NCBI RefSeq assembly: GCF_017876405.1
Contig: NZ_JAGINW010000001.1
Coordinates: forward strand, 8,941,203 to 9,005,202
Source of the DNA: Kibdelosporangium banguiense
Lineage (GTDB): Bacteria > Actinomycetota > Actinomycetes > Mycobacteriales > Pseudonocardiaceae
Direction: 5' to 3'
Length of the DNA stretch: 64,000 nucleotides
A program made the translations under genes and the position numbers. The notes under the pieces were generated by a model. The model searched no databases. It was not told the origin of the DNA and was given only the letters and a program-made list of their open reading frames with translations. Every line of letters begins with the position of its first letter. Position 1 is the stretch's first letter. Positions 1-8,275 of this stretch are shown here, piece after piece.

Positions 1-116
1 AGTACCCAGGCATGCTCCACGTCTGGCCGTTGTTCCCGCTGCCGGAGGCATCCCGCGCCCTCGATCAGATCACCACCTTCATCACCGAGCCAGCCGAGAC
101 AAGCATCCAGCCGTAG
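1..116 (+). CDS. alpha/beta hydrolase (lipase/esterase fold), C-terminal end, partial
   Basis: This is the last 37 codons of a gene that begins before the window, ending in TAG at 114-116. The readable tail begins YPGMLHVWPLFP and continues into a run with PEASRALDQI. That pattern is typical of the C-terminus of hormone-sensitive-lipase-type alpha/beta hydrolases, where the histidine in the G-M-x-H-x-W/F segment completes the catalytic triad and a last helix carries the PEA motif. The nucleophile elbow and oxyanion hole lie outside the window, so substrate cannot be judged. Confidence 0.6.
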   Translation, partial: YPGMLHVWPLFPLPEASRALDQITTFITEPAETSIQP

Positions 117-410
117 GTGGCCACCGGCCCGGCCAGGCAACCGGTCCGCCGATCAGCAGATGCTTCCATGGTTCTACGCTGGTTATGGAACGCACTCTTC
201 TGCCGACGAGCGTGTGTTCGGCGTCCGTCAAAGGTCCGCGCCTGCTTCGGGCTGTCGCCGACGGGGACGCCGTCGAGACTCCAGGGCACTACGTGCCGCA
301 GTTCACCGTCAGCCGCGCGTGAGACTGGCCACTCGCGTCGTGCACGTTGAACGTCCGCATCACTGCTCTAATGACAGATAGAGAAGTACGTACTAAAGTC
401 ATGCTTCATT
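117..410. other. intergenic region without a convincing gene
   Basis: About 290 bases lie between the hydrolase stop and the MarR start. Open frames here show no recognisable protein features. The right-hand end carries the palindromes described separately. A 15-base word, gcactcttctgccga (192-206), recurs at 6324-6338 in another intergenic region. Confidence 0.5.
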
Positions 411-418
411 ATGAAGCA
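385..418 (+). promoter_or_regulatory. probable MarR autoregulatory operators overlapping the start
   Basis: There are two perfect palindromes. AGTACGTACT lies at 385-394. An 8-bp inverted repeat, TGCTTCAT-T-ATGAAGCA, lies at 402-418, and its right arm contains the ATG of the MarR gene. MarR proteins bind such palindromes in their own promoters, so autorepression is likely. There is no Shine-Dalgarno sequence ahead of the ATG, so the transcript may be leaderless or nearly so. Confidence 0.55.
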
Positions 419-968
419 CGTAGACAACGATGCGGAGGAGTTCGGTCGGGATCCGGACGACCTCCTGTTCGACCCGCGGGTCAGGAACGCGCTTGCCCAG
501 TTCGCCCTCGGCGATGACACCGGCGTGCTGGAGGCGGCCGCGGCCATCCGTGCAGCCGCCCGGGGCCTGGAACGGCTGCGGTCTCGGGGGACGGACAGTC
601 GTGGGCTCAGTCCGGGCGCGCTGGACATCCTGATTCGCCTCAGTGGGACCGAGGACGGAATCAGTATCAAGGACCTGGCCGGCTCCGCCGGGGTGAGCTC
701 GAGGAATGTGACCGGCCTGGTTGACACCCTGGAACGAGGGGGGCTCGCCGTACGGGTCCCCGACCCACAGGACCGGCGTTCCGTGCTCGCCCGGATCACA
801 CCGTCCGGGCGGACGTGGCTCGAGGAGTTCCGACGGCCCACCCAGGCGGCCATGGCGGCCGTCTTCCGTGGGTTCACCCCCGCAGAGACGACCCTGCTGC
901 GGCACCTGTGCCTGCGTGTTGTGGAAAACCAGCACCAGTTGGCCCGCTATGTGGAGGAACAGACATGA
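411..968 (+). CDS. MarR-family transcriptional regulator
   Basis: This 185-residue protein has the MarR layout of a winged helix-turn-helix between helical dimerisation segments. The HTH is visible as SIKDLAGSAGVSSRNVTGLV, followed by the wing with the conserved D-R-R pattern (DPQDRRSVLARITPSG). The N-terminus is longer than in minimal MarR proteins (about 140 residues). The start is taken at ATG 411, which sits inside an inverted repeat and lacks a clear ribosome binding site. The stop overlaps the next gene as ATGA, so both are probably co-transcribed. The effector is unknown; the partner is a SnoaL-like protein. Confidence 0.85.
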   Translation: MKHVDNDAEEFGRDPDDLLFDPRVRNALAQFALGDDTGVLEAAAAIRAAARGLERLRSRGTDSRGLSPGALDILIRLSGTEDGISIKDLAGSAGVSSRNVTGLVDTLERGGLAVRVPDPQDRRSVLARITPSGRTWLEEFRRPTQAAMAAVFRGFTPAETTLLRHLCLRVVENQHQLARYVEEQT

Positions 969-1360
969 TGACCAGCGCGACAACCCGGACTCGGGAGGCC
1001 GTCCAGGCCTATCACCAGGCGAGGTTCGCCGGGGACGTAGCCGCCGCGGCTGTCCGACTCGCCGGCACGTTCACCTTCCAGAGCCCGCTGATCAGCTCTG
1101 GCGACGCCAACGGCCACTTGGCCGGGCTCACCGGGTTCCTCCAGGTGGTCACCGGCGTGGAGATGATCAGCGAGTTGTACGGCGAGTCGGAGGCCACGCT
1201 CGTCTATGACGTGCACACCGCCACGCCGGTGGGTATCCAGCGCACCGCCGAACACTTCCGGCTGCGGGACGGCCGGATCGAGTCCATCACTCTGATCTTC
1301 GATGCCACACGCTGGCACCCGATCATGGCGGCAGCCGCACAAGCAGAGTCCGCATCCTGA
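965..1360 (+). CDS. SnoaL/NTF2-like protein
   Basis: A 131-residue protein with the size and pattern of the NTF2-like/SnoaL fold: an N-terminal helix (TREAVQAYHQARFAGD), then alternating strands ending in RLRDGRIESITLIFD, which is the characteristic central strand pair of this fold. The family covers small-molecule isomerases, hydrolases and non-catalytic binding proteins, so no reaction can be assigned. The ATG at 965 overlaps the MarR stop (ATGA), indicating translational coupling; the MarR protein probably controls it. The alternative upstream start would overlap MarR by 150 bases and is unlikely. Confidence 0.7.
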   Translation: MMTSATTRTREAVQAYHQARFAGDVAAAAVRLAGTFTFQSPLISSGDANGHLAGLTGFLQVVTGVEMISELYGESEATLVYDVHTATPVGIQRTAEHFRLRDGRIESITLIFDATRWHPIMAAAAQAESAS

Positions 1361-1435
1361 TCAAGTTGGTGACACATCCTCTTCTGCCGCATAGAGCGCT
1401 CGCTGCGACAACCACATCGACGAGGAATAATTCCG

Positions 1436-2209
1436 TCAGAAGCCGGCGAAAACGCGACGCAGATCGTCGAGCGTGATGCTGCCGTCGATGGTGACGCCGC
1501 TGTCGTAAGGGGCCTTGAGACGGCCGCTGATCAGCCGGACAAACGCTTCTGGCGGCCCGTTGAACGTCGCGGAAGGTGACTCCAGGTGGTCGACCACGGT
1601 GACCGCGTCGTCGATCACCAGACCGGCGCCTGGGATCGCGACGGACACCGGGCCGGCGAGTTCGGCCGGCTTCGCGAGGAAACCCAGCATGAAACTCACC
1701 GGCCCGGTCAGCAGGTCGACGAGCACCGCGGCCGAGTCGGCGTCCACTCCGGCGTGGGCGTCGAAGGCCACGCGCACGTCCCACGAATGGTTGGCCACCT
1801 CGTTGAGCCGCATGCCCAGGGCGGTCACCAACGGAACCGGCTCCGGCAGGAAGCCGAGATCGACGGTCAGCGACGGGCGCTGCTCGGGCGTGAGCGCCTC
1901 AACGGTGTCGAGCCAGCGGCTGTTGTACTCCAGGAAGCCCTCGGCCTGCGCTTGCGGCGCGGACGCGTCCCACCGTGCCCAGATCGTCTGGTTGTCCTCG
2001 GCCGCCACGGTCTCTCCGGCCGCCCGGGCAATCGGCGCGCGGCCGATCTCCGCGCCGCTACCAAGGTGGGAAAGGGCCTGGGCGACGGTCCATTCCGCGG
2101 CGCCGCTCGTGGTGGCCAGCTGGTCGTCGGTCAGGGTGCGGACGAGATCGGCAAGCGTGTCATGCTCAGAGCGGAGTGCGGTGATCGTGCGGTCTACGAG
2201 TTGGCTCAT
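1436..2209 (-). CDS. maleylpyruvate isomerase family mycothiol-dependent enzyme
   Basis: A 257-residue protein of the DinB-like MDMPI superfamily. The N-terminal four-helix bundle carries the metal-ligand pattern: a histidine in WTVAQALSHLGSG (near residue 48) and E-x3-H in LNEVANHSWDVR. These match the metal-binding residues of mycothiol maleylpyruvate isomerase. The C-terminal alpha/beta domain (from about residue 160) is the usual second domain. Family members use mycothiol, the actinobacterial thiol, in isomerisation or conjugation. With no aromatic-degradation genes nearby, a detoxification role is as likely as maleylpyruvate isomerisation. Confidence 0.8.
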   Translation of the reverse strand: MSQLVDRTITALRSEHDTLADLVRTLTDDQLATTSGAAEWTVAQALSHLGSGAEIGRAPIARAAGETVAAEDNQTIWARWDASAPQAQAEGFLEYNSRWLDTVEALTPEQRPSLTVDLGFLPEPVPLVTALGMRLNEVANHSWDVRVAFDAHAGVDADSAAVLVDLLTGPVSFMLGFLAKPAELAGPVSVAIPGAGLVIDDAVTVVDHLESPSATFNGPPEAFVRLISGRLKAPYDSGVTIDGSITLDDLRRVFAGF

Positions 2210-2657
2210 GCCACGGCCAACTTCCGAACGGACGCATCTGTTCCCCTGATCAATGCCTCACTGGCCCGTCCAGCGCAGGTCGCATCGCCGCCGATCTCCA
2301 GAGCGGCCAGATGTCTCCACCGGATGCGTCGACGGTCGCGGTCGACGCGCGCTCATGCTTGATATGCGGGTGATGAGGATGTGCTCGGCTACAGCTGACC
2401 CGGCACCTGTGGCAACCTCGCGAACCCTCCGGAGCACCCGTAGGGCACGTACCGGACCTGGACTGACCTGGGGATTGGTGTTCTGTGCTCAGGTCGACCT
2501 CACGAGAGGACCTGGCCTGACCTGCGGAAATGCTTGATCAGGTGAGTGCCCCCGGCGGGAGCACCAAAGGATGGGAACTGGGCTAACCAGCGGTTTTCTA
2601 CAGGGACGTTGGTTGTGGAGGCCGGATTCGTGGTCGCGGCCACTGGTCGATCGCGTT
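2210..2657. other. intergenic region with an imperfect direct repeat
   Basis: No convincing gene was found in about 450 bases. A 20-base imperfect direct repeat is present: ggacctggactgacctgggg at 2454-2473 and ggacctggcctgacctgcgg at 2508-2527 (two mismatches). The rest looks like unconstrained sequence, possibly eroded integrated DNA given the small element-like ORF that follows. Confidence 0.4.
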
Positions 2658-2912
2658 CTAATTGACGGTGCGCGGCGGGTCTCCGTGGCGGCCAGAAGAC
2701 GGCTGTGCTTGTTGCCAGGTCAGGATGTCCAAGATCGCTTTTGTCTGTTGTCGGGCGAGGCGAGCGGCGTCTTCACCGTCGACGATCTCGATCTCCACGA
2801 CGACGTCCGGTTCGGTGCGATGCGACCGGCGGGCGCGTTCGCGTTGACGGTCCGGCAGGTCCTCAGCCGTGGACGGGCTTGCATCGTCTCCGTCCATGGC
2901 TCCATCCTCCAC
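2658..2912 (-). CDS. small hypothetical protein, possibly mobile-element associated
   Basis: An 84-residue reading frame; an internal ATG would give about 79 residues. The middle (DVVVEIEIVDGEDAARLARQ) followed by a helix with ILDILTWQ has an amphipathic beta-strand plus helix pattern unlike random shadow translation. From memory, small proteins of this type occur beside recombinase genes in actinobacterial integrative elements, but no recombinase lies next to it here. The surrounding 800 bases are otherwise gene-poor. Treat as a plausible small gene of unknown function. Confidence 0.4.
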   Translation of the reverse strand: MEDGAMDGDDASPSTAEDLPDRQRERARRSHRTEPDVVVEIEIVDGEDAARLARQQTKAILDILTWQQAQPSSGRHGDPPRTVN

Positions 2913-3024
2913 CCCATCAGACAGGTAGCCAACACTGGCACTTGTGGAATTCAGCGAACGTCCTCACATGCCGATGACGTTGTGATGTCGTTGATCGCAG
3001 GTCTATGAGCCTGCGCGACACCTC

Positions 3025-3076
3025 TTGAGCGGCTGCTCAATCTCTGGACTATCCTCGGATTTGAGCGAGTGCTCAA
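3025..3076 (+). promoter_or_regulatory. tandem TetR-type operators flanking a promoter
   Basis: Two copies of the inverted repeat TTGAGC-N4-GCTCAA lie at 3025-3040 and 3061-3076, 36 bp centre to centre. Between them is a -10-like TATCCT (3050-3055), with TTGAGC at 3025-3030 as a possible -35 (19-bp spacer). The second copy is 18 bases before the ATG of the carboxypeptidase gene, whose operon also encodes a TetR protein. Autoregulation is the simplest reading. Confidence 0.65.
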
Positions 3077-3093
3077 GAGAGAGTGGGGGTGTC

Positions 3094-3660
3094 ATGACCG
3101 CCGTCCTTCCCAATCGTCTCCGTCGCCTTCGTGACCGCGGGTACAAGGTGGTCACCCGGATGCTGGCAGTGGCGCTGTTACCGGTGGCCTTCGTGATCGC
3201 GCCGCGTCGAGCTCGGCATGCGGCCTGTCAGTGGGCTCTGGCGGCGCGTTTCCCCGCCGAAGATCTCACCGGTCTGACGCCGGCGACCCGTGCGGCGTTC
3301 ACGGCAGCGCGTACCCAGGCGTTGTGGCGGGGCGGTGAGTTGATCGGGCTCACCTCCGGATACCGGAACACCGGGGAGCAGGAACGTCTGTTCGCCGAGG
3401 AAGTCCGCCGGAGCGGATCACCAGCGGCGGCCAGGTTGCGGGCGCTGCCGCCACACGAGTCCCGGCACGTCACGGGGACCGCACTTGACGTGCGGCCAGC
3501 CGAGGGCGCGCGCTGGCTGGAGAACCACGGGCCGCGATATCACCTCTACCGGGTGTACGACAACGAGTGGTGGCATTTCGAGTATCGGCCCGACGGCCCG
3601 CCGCAGCGCCTGCCTCATCCCGGCGCGGTGCTCGCCGACCACCAGGAGCCTCTACGGTGA
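3094..3660 (+). CDS. M15-family (VanY-like) D,D-carboxypeptidase
   Basis: A 188-residue protein with the zinc-peptidase signature of the M15B/VanY family. His125 and Asp132 lie in SRHVTGTALDV (the S-x-H-x2-G-x-A-x-D motif), the general-base region is EWWHFEY, and the last zinc ligand is His161. An N-terminal hydrophobic stretch (about residues 22-36) suggests a membrane anchor or signal peptide, as expected for an enzyme trimming D-Ala-D-Ala peptides in the cell wall. The ATG at 3094 follows a purine-rich gagagtggggg sequence and places the operators just upstream. The TetR gene starts 4 bases after the stop. Confidence 0.85.
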   Translation: MTAVLPNRLRRLRDRGYKVVTRMLAVALLPVAFVIAPRRARHAACQWALAARFPAEDLTGLTPATRAAFTAARTQALWRGGELIGLTSGYRNTGEQERLFAEEVRRSGSPAAARLRALPPHESRHVTGTALDVRPAEGARWLENHGPRYHLYRVYDNEWWHFEYRPDGPPQRLPHPGAVLADHQEPLR

Positions 3661-3664
3661 TGCC

Positions 3665-4300
3665 GTGGCCGACACCCGACAACGCCTGATCGACGGCGCG
3701 ATCGAGACGATCCGCACACACGGCTTCACCGGCACCTCAGCGCGGAGTATCGCGGCCACCGCCGGGGTCAACCAGGCGCTGGTCTTCTACCACTCCGGCA
3801 CCGTCCATGACCTGCTCCAGGCCGCGTGCCTCGCCGCGACCCAGGCCAGGGTCGCACCGTTTGTCGAACGCCTCGACCAGATCACCGACCTGCGGCAGTT
3901 GCTCGCGCTCGGCCGTACCCTGCACACCGAGGAACGCGCCGAGGGCAACGTCACCGTGCTGGCCCAGATGCTTGCCAGCGCCCAAGCCGACCCCAAGCTC
4001 GCCGAAGCCACCGCGGCGGCCCTGCAGCTGTGGATCAACCCGGTCGAGCACGCCCTGACGAGGTTGTTGGCCGACTCCCCGGTGGCCGAGGTGATCGACA
4101 CGGCGGGCCTCGCACGTGCGGCGAGTGCCGGGTTCGTCGGACTGGAACTTTACGAGGGCGTCGACCCGGACGGGGCCCACGCTGCCCTGGACGCACTCGA
4201 CCGGCTGGCCGCACTCATCGAGGTGGTAGACGACCTCGGGCCGGTCGCACGCCGCGCACTGCGCAGCAAACTCCGCAGAACAACGACGAACGTGCGGTAG
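3665..4300 (+). CDS. TetR-family transcriptional regulator
   Basis: A 211-residue TetR protein starting at GTG 3665. The N-terminal DNA-binding domain is clear: RQRLIDGAIETIRTHGFTG, then TSARSIAATAGVNQALVFYH, the HTH with the usual Y/F-x-H ending. The C-terminal helical ligand domain is divergent. The gene begins 4 bases after the carboxypeptidase stop, so the two form an operon, and the twin TTGAGC-N4-GCTCAA sites upstream are the likely target. The ligand is unknown; a cell-wall or antibiotic signal would fit the partner gene but is inference. Confidence 0.85.
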   Translation: MADTRQRLIDGAIETIRTHGFTGTSARSIAATAGVNQALVFYHSGTVHDLLQAACLAATQARVAPFVERLDQITDLRQLLALGRTLHTEERAEGNVTVLAQMLASAQADPKLAEATAAALQLWINPVEHALTRLLADSPVAEVIDTAGLARAASAGFVGLELYEGVDPDGAHAALDALDRLAALIEVVDDLGPVARRALRSKLRRTTTNVR

Positions 4301-4379
4301 TGCGAGCAAAGGACCACAGACTTCGTCGTGACCTCGCAGCACCCCATCAGTGCTCGTGATGCCGCTGTTGATCACCTAC

Positions 4380-4453
4380 AACGTCCGCACATGCCGCTGA
4401 TCGAGCGCTCGAATTGATCATGTCCGCTCAACATCCGCACATGCCACTGATCG
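4380..4453. repeat. two copies of a short dispersed repeat
   Basis: The word acgtccgcacatgccgctgatcg (4381-4403) returns as acatccgcacatgccactgatcg (4431-4453) with two differences. Related copies lie at about 2957-2980 and 8324-8347, all outside genes. The palindrome TCGAGCGCTCGA (4401-4412) partly overlaps the first copy. This stretch lies between the TetR gene and the convergent regulator pseudogene. Confidence 0.5.
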
Positions 4454-4505
4454 CGTGCCGCGAAGTGATCGATAAGCAGCTCGTTCTTGGATCACGTCGT
4501 TGATC

Positions 4506-5506
4506 TCAGGTGCGGCGATTTGCTCGCAGGAGCGCGATGCCCAGCGACGTCGCGCTGTGCAGGACTGAGCTTCCTTGCCGATACGTGGCGATGATTCCGG
4601 CTTCCCGCAACACATTGGTATGACGGCTGACAGACGACGGTGCGACACCTAGCCGCTTGGCGAGCTCAGTGGTCGTCGCGCCTTCTCGGATCGCGGCGAG
4701 CACAGCGAAGCGCGTACCTCCCAGCAGCGCTGATAGAGCCCTCCCGGGAATGCAGTTACTGTAGCGTCGACCTGGCGCTTGCCCGCATAGTCGTGGTTGA
4801 CCGGATAAACCAGGGTCGGTGGCAGATCGGGGTCGGCCAACGCTACGGGCACTCGCCGACAGAAGTAGGACGGCACAAATCGCAGGCCACGGCCGCGCAG
4901 GTGCAGGTCGCGGTGGACGTCGTACTGGACCTTGAGCACAGGCGGCTGCCACTGCATCAGCGGTCGCATGCCGTGCAGTAGCCCGTCCACCCCGCTGTCA
5001 AGCATTGTTCTGGCCCGGTAGGCGCAGTCCATGTCGACAGCCGCCTCGATGGTGTCGGTGTAGGGCTCGATCGCGTTCCGGTAGTAGTCGATCAACGAGT
5101 GTCCTATGTCCCCCAACAACTCCCGATCCCCCTCGGCCAGAGACCGAGTCCAACTGGGCAGACGCGCGGTCTGCGACAGGAGGTGAAGTTCGTGCCGGAT
5201 CCTGCCGGATGGAGTGGCGCGGATCGCCTCGACGGCCGGTACGAGTCCGAGCGCACCCTCGGGTGGTGTGAGGAAGTCCGGGAAGTAGGGACCCAGCGGG
5301 CTGAGCACCGTGAGAACTCGTAAGCCGGATGCAATGGCCGGGTCTGCGATGTCGTGCCGGACCCGTCGTGCCCACGGCAGGAACACCAGGGCTTTGTCTC
5401 GCTCGCGCAGCCTGAGCCGGCTGAACACCATCTCCCAGAGCGGATCCGCCGACCTGGCCACACATGTGCGCCGTAGATCCTCGGCGCTGAAGTGAATTCG
5501 CAGCAC
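4506..5506 (-). pseudogene. ArsR-like winged-helix regulator (DUF5937 type), frameshifted
   Basis: The N-terminal frame starts at GTG 5506 (LRIHFSAEDLRRTC) with a good aaggggg site upstream. It aligns throughout with the intact paralogue at 6357-7322 down to about 4745. The remainder, including the winged helix (TTTELAKRLGVAPSSVSRHT), lies in another frame and ends at 4506. The shift falls in the run cccgggaggg near 4740-4750 and needs one extra base to restore a protein of about 333 residues. A sequencing error or phase variation in the G/C run is possible. It is divergent from the secreted inhibitor gene at 5717. Confidence 0.75.
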
Positions 5507-5716
5507 TGCGCCCCCTTGCACCTGCTCTCCCGCTGCTGACATCGCAGTGGCGCAATCGGCCGTTCCGGGCCGGCGTGTGTTTTCGTTTGCCACATCGAGG
5601 AACAGGGCCGAGACCAGCACTTTTTCGCTGGTGCGCAAAGGGCATGTCCGGCAGCGTCGGCATGTGAAGAATCCTGATGCCCAGGTTCGCATCAAATCTT
5701 GTGGGGAGGAGCAACA

Positions 5717-6172
5717 ATGCGAATGAAGAGACTCATGGCTGCCGTGCTCATGCTGCTGGGGTCGTTCGTCCTGGCGGCGGGGACCGCATCGGCAGACTCG
5801 AAGCCGCCTGCCGCGGTCCAGGTCGTCGCGACTCAGGTTGTCGCGCCGGCGGCGTGGGAGTGCAGTGTCGGTGACTTCTGTGCGTGGACTGGCCTGGACG
5901 GGACCGGTTCCCGCTGTGCCTGGACAAACGCGGATTCGGACTGGCTTGGTGGATCCGTCAGGTGTTCGTGGGCCGGTACATCGCGTGTGCAGTCCTACTG
6001 GAACCGTGGGACCAACACCAGTTTCCGTGGCGTCAAACTGTACCTGAGCGTCAACCACAACGACTTGGCTTACTGCGCCCCGCAGGGAACGTCATGGAAC
6101 GTACTCGATGGCGGGACCTTCCTACGGTCGCACCAGTGGGGCAACTGGGTCCCCAACACCTGTGGTCCCTGA
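5717..6172 (+). CDS. secreted peptidase inhibitor I36-type protein
   Basis: A 151-residue precursor with a Sec signal peptide (positive N-terminus MRMKRLM, hydrophobic core, cleavage after an A-S-A-like site near residue 27). The mature part contains WECSVGDFCAWTGLDGTG, typical of the SMPI-like beta/gamma-crystallin fold inhibitors (family I36), and has paired cysteines. These proteins are secreted by actinomycetes and some inhibit metalloproteases. The start is fixed by ggagga at 5704-5709. The winged-helix regulator (pseudogene) is divergent across 210 bases and may have controlled it. Confidence 0.75.
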   Translation: MRMKRLMAAVLMLLGSFVLAAGTASADSKPPAAVQVVATQVVAPAAWECSVGDFCAWTGLDGTGSRCAWTNADSDWLGGSVRCSWAGTSRVQSYWNRGTNTSFRGVKLYLSVNHNDLAYCAPQGTSWNVLDGGTFLRSHQWGNWVPNTCGP

Positions 6173-6356
6173 CATCCGTGACTGCACCCGCCGCGAGCTG
6201 GCACCTCCGGTCGCGGCGGGTGGCGATCAGTGGAGCAGTCGTCACAAGCCCGGCGGTTACAGGATCACATCAACCGTCTCGAAGCGGAGTGCGCCGAAGG
6301 TCGATCATGCTACGTATCAAGATGCACTCTTCTGCCGAGAGGCGTATGACGCCAAC

Positions 6357-7322
6357 TCAGCCCATTACCGGCCCGGTGAGCAGATGGCTCCCAAGTTGGG
6401 TGAGCGTGTGGTGCATGCGGTGACGTTCCCTGGTGCTGGCTATGAGTCCGGCGCGGCGCAGCACGGAGGCGTGCTCGCTCGCGGAGGACAGGGACACTCC
6501 TGCACAGCGTGCCAACTCGCTGGTGGTACGGGGCTCTAGGAGTGCCTGCAGGACTGCCGCCCGGGAGTGGCCGAGTAGCGGCGCCAGCCTGGCACCCGGT
6601 GCAGCGGGAGCCTCGTGACGGGGCAGTCGGGCGGGGTAGACCAAGACCGGCCACAGGTCCTCGTCCAGAAGGGCCACCGGCGTGTCGCGGCAGAAGTACG
6701 AAGGCACGAGCAGCAGTCCGCGCCCCTCCAGGTGCACGTCTCGTTCGACGGGGTAATCGGCGGACAGGACCGGGGACTGCCAGCGCAGCACGGGCGCGTA
6801 AGTACGCAGCATCTCTTCGGTGCCGAGGCGGCTCTGGGTTTCGGTCCGGTGCCGCCGGTCGCACTCGATACGGGAGGCGATGTCCGGCCAGGCGGGCTCA
6901 AGGACGGAAGCGTGGTATTCGCGCAGGGCCCGCCCCAAGCGGTGCAGGATGCTCACTTCGCCGTCGGCCAGTTGCCGGGCCCAGGGAGGCAACCGATTGT
7001 GGGTCGACAGCAGCCCGAGTTCGGTGCGCAGTTGGCGACGCGGAGTGGCGAGCACAGCGTCGATCCCGCACTCCAGCCCGCCCGACGCCTCGGCGGGAGT
7101 GAGGAAGTCCGGGAAGTAGCCGCGCGATGGCATCAGCGGTGACAGCATCCGCAGCACGCGGGCACCGCGCGCGCACCTGCGGCGCCGCCACTCGTTGAGC
7201 ACCGGTTCCCGCCTCGTCTCGCGGAGTTGGTGCAGGCTCAAGACGGTTTCCCACAATGGATCCGGGTCCTCGGCGACCCTGGTGCGGGCCAAGTCTCCGG
7301 CGCTGAAATGGATACGCAGCAC
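6357..7322 (-). CDS. ArsR-like winged-helix regulator (DUF5937 type)
   Basis: A 321-residue protein starting at GTG 7322 behind aggggga. The N-terminal two thirds (LRIHFSAGDLARTRV, YFPDFLTP, GLLLVPSYFC) is the DUF5937-type region found ahead of the HTH in actinobacterial regulators. The C-terminus has a winged helix-turn-helix, TTSELARCAGVSLSSASEHA, followed by VLRRAGLI, as in ArsR proteins. It is a full-length paralogue of the frameshifted gene at 4506-5506. It is divergent from a small secreted protein at 7841, repeating the regulator/secreted-protein pairing of its paralogue. Confidence 0.75.
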   Translation of the reverse strand: MLRIHFSAGDLARTRVAEDPDPLWETVLSLHQLRETRREPVLNEWRRRRCARGARVLRMLSPLMPSRGYFPDFLTPAEASGGLECGIDAVLATPRRQLRTELGLLSTHNRLPPWARQLADGEVSILHRLGRALREYHASVLEPAWPDIASRIECDRRHRTETQSRLGTEEMLRTYAPVLRWQSPVLSADYPVERDVHLEGRGLLLVPSYFCRDTPVALLDEDLWPVLVYPARLPRHEAPAAPGARLAPLLGHSRAAVLQALLEPRTTSELARCAGVSLSSASEHASVLRRAGLIASTRERHRMHHTLTQLGSHLLTGPVMG

Positions 7323-7840
7323 GGCTTCCCCCTATTGTCCGCCACGGCGTTTCTGCGACCAATGCATGCCCCGGCCGTTCTGACGAGCCGGAGCATTACT
7401 GCCCCTTTTCTGGGACCATAGTGGTGAGAACTGCAATTCTCAAGCGGTGTGGGCGAGGCGGATGCTGAAACCGTTTTCCAGACACGGGTGTTGGACGAGG
7501 AAAGACCATGCCTGACCCAATACGCGCTCATGTGGTCGCGGTCCCCGATGCATTGTTCTATACCTATAGCGTCCACGCAGTGACGCCGCGACACAGCGGG
7601 GGTGCCGCTGAGGCGGCTGGCTCTCTATCAGTGGCCTCGTGGACGGTGGCGAGGTCCGTATGGCGGGCGCTCGACCTGGTGTGGGCCTGCGCTGGCCCGC
7701 GACCGAACCGCGGTCGTCAAGCACCCCGTGCACCTGGAGCCAGACCTAGTTTCGGCCAGCTCCGAAACTGGTGGACCGGCCCCGGCTTGTGCTTTTAGCT
7801 TCCCCGGCAACGTAAATCACTCTCACAGGGGAAGGCGCAC
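7323..7840. other. long divergent intergenic region
   Basis: About 520 bases lie between the regulator and the secreted-protein gene, with no convincing gene. The region holds a 16-base near-palindrome GAGAACTGCAATTCTC (7426-7441), 104 bases before the regulator start. It also holds an AT-rich patch, ttctatacctatagc (about 7556-7570), that could be a promoter element. The 3' part precedes the secreted-protein gene, which has aggggaag as its ribosome site. Confidence 0.45.
7426..7441. promoter_or_regulatory. near-perfect palindrome upstream of the regulator gene
   Basis: GAGAACTGCAATTCTC matches its reverse complement at 14 of 16 positions. It lies in the divergent region between a winged-helix regulator and a secreted-protein gene, and is a candidate operator. 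I did not find a second copy at the paralogous locus. Confidence 0.35.
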
Positions 7841-8275
7841 ATGAAAAAGTCAAAAGCCGCCGCGATGCTCGCCGCCGTCACGCTCAGCACGGCCGGGGTA
7901 GGGCTGATGACGATGTCTGCCGCCCAGGCATCGCCTGCTGAGACGTCGTCGACCGGACCGGCTGCATCAGAGGCACCGACCGTCAAGAGGGACGTTCTCG
8001 AGGGGAAGCACGCCACCGTCTTCCAGGGCGACGACTGGGCATACTTCAACTTTGAGAAAAAGACGGTGAAGGTCTGCGACAAAGAAAACGACGATCGCGC
8101 GGTCTACGCGTACCTGAGGCACCGCAACGACCTGGACGCCGATGTCCTCTACGACAACACCAAGGGCTGCACGACCCACAACATCAGCTCGAAGGGGGCG
8201 TACAGGTACATCACGGTGTGCGAGTCGGCGTGGGGGCCGGACTGGTGCCGCCAACCGGTGGTGTACATGCGGTGA
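7841..8275 (+). CDS. small secreted protein of unknown function
   Basis: A 144-residue precursor with a clear Sec signal peptide (MKKSKAAAM, hydrophobic core, cleavage near A-Q-A-S at about residue 30). A short linker rich in Ser/Thr/Ala follows. The mature domain is rich in aromatic and charged residues and has four cysteines (VKVCDKEN, TKGCTTHN, TVCESAW, DWCRQP), likely two disulfides. I do not recognise a family. The spacing resembles small beta-rich secreted proteins of actinomycetes, similar in style to I36 inhibitors. ATG 7841 follows aggggaag. Confidence 0.7.
   Translation: MKKSKAAAMLAAVTLSTAGVGLMTMSAAQASPAETSSTGPAASEAPTVKRDVLEGKHATVFQGDDWAYFNFEKKTVKVCDKENDDRAVYAYLRHRNDLDADVLYDNTKGCTTHNISSKGAYRYITVCESAWGPDWCRQPVVYMR

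Noticed and set aside
192..206. 15-base word gcactcttctgccga repeated at 6324-6338 as a possible attachment site
   Set aside because: Too short, with no integrase or tRNA at either end and no element boundaries supporting it; noted only as a shared word.
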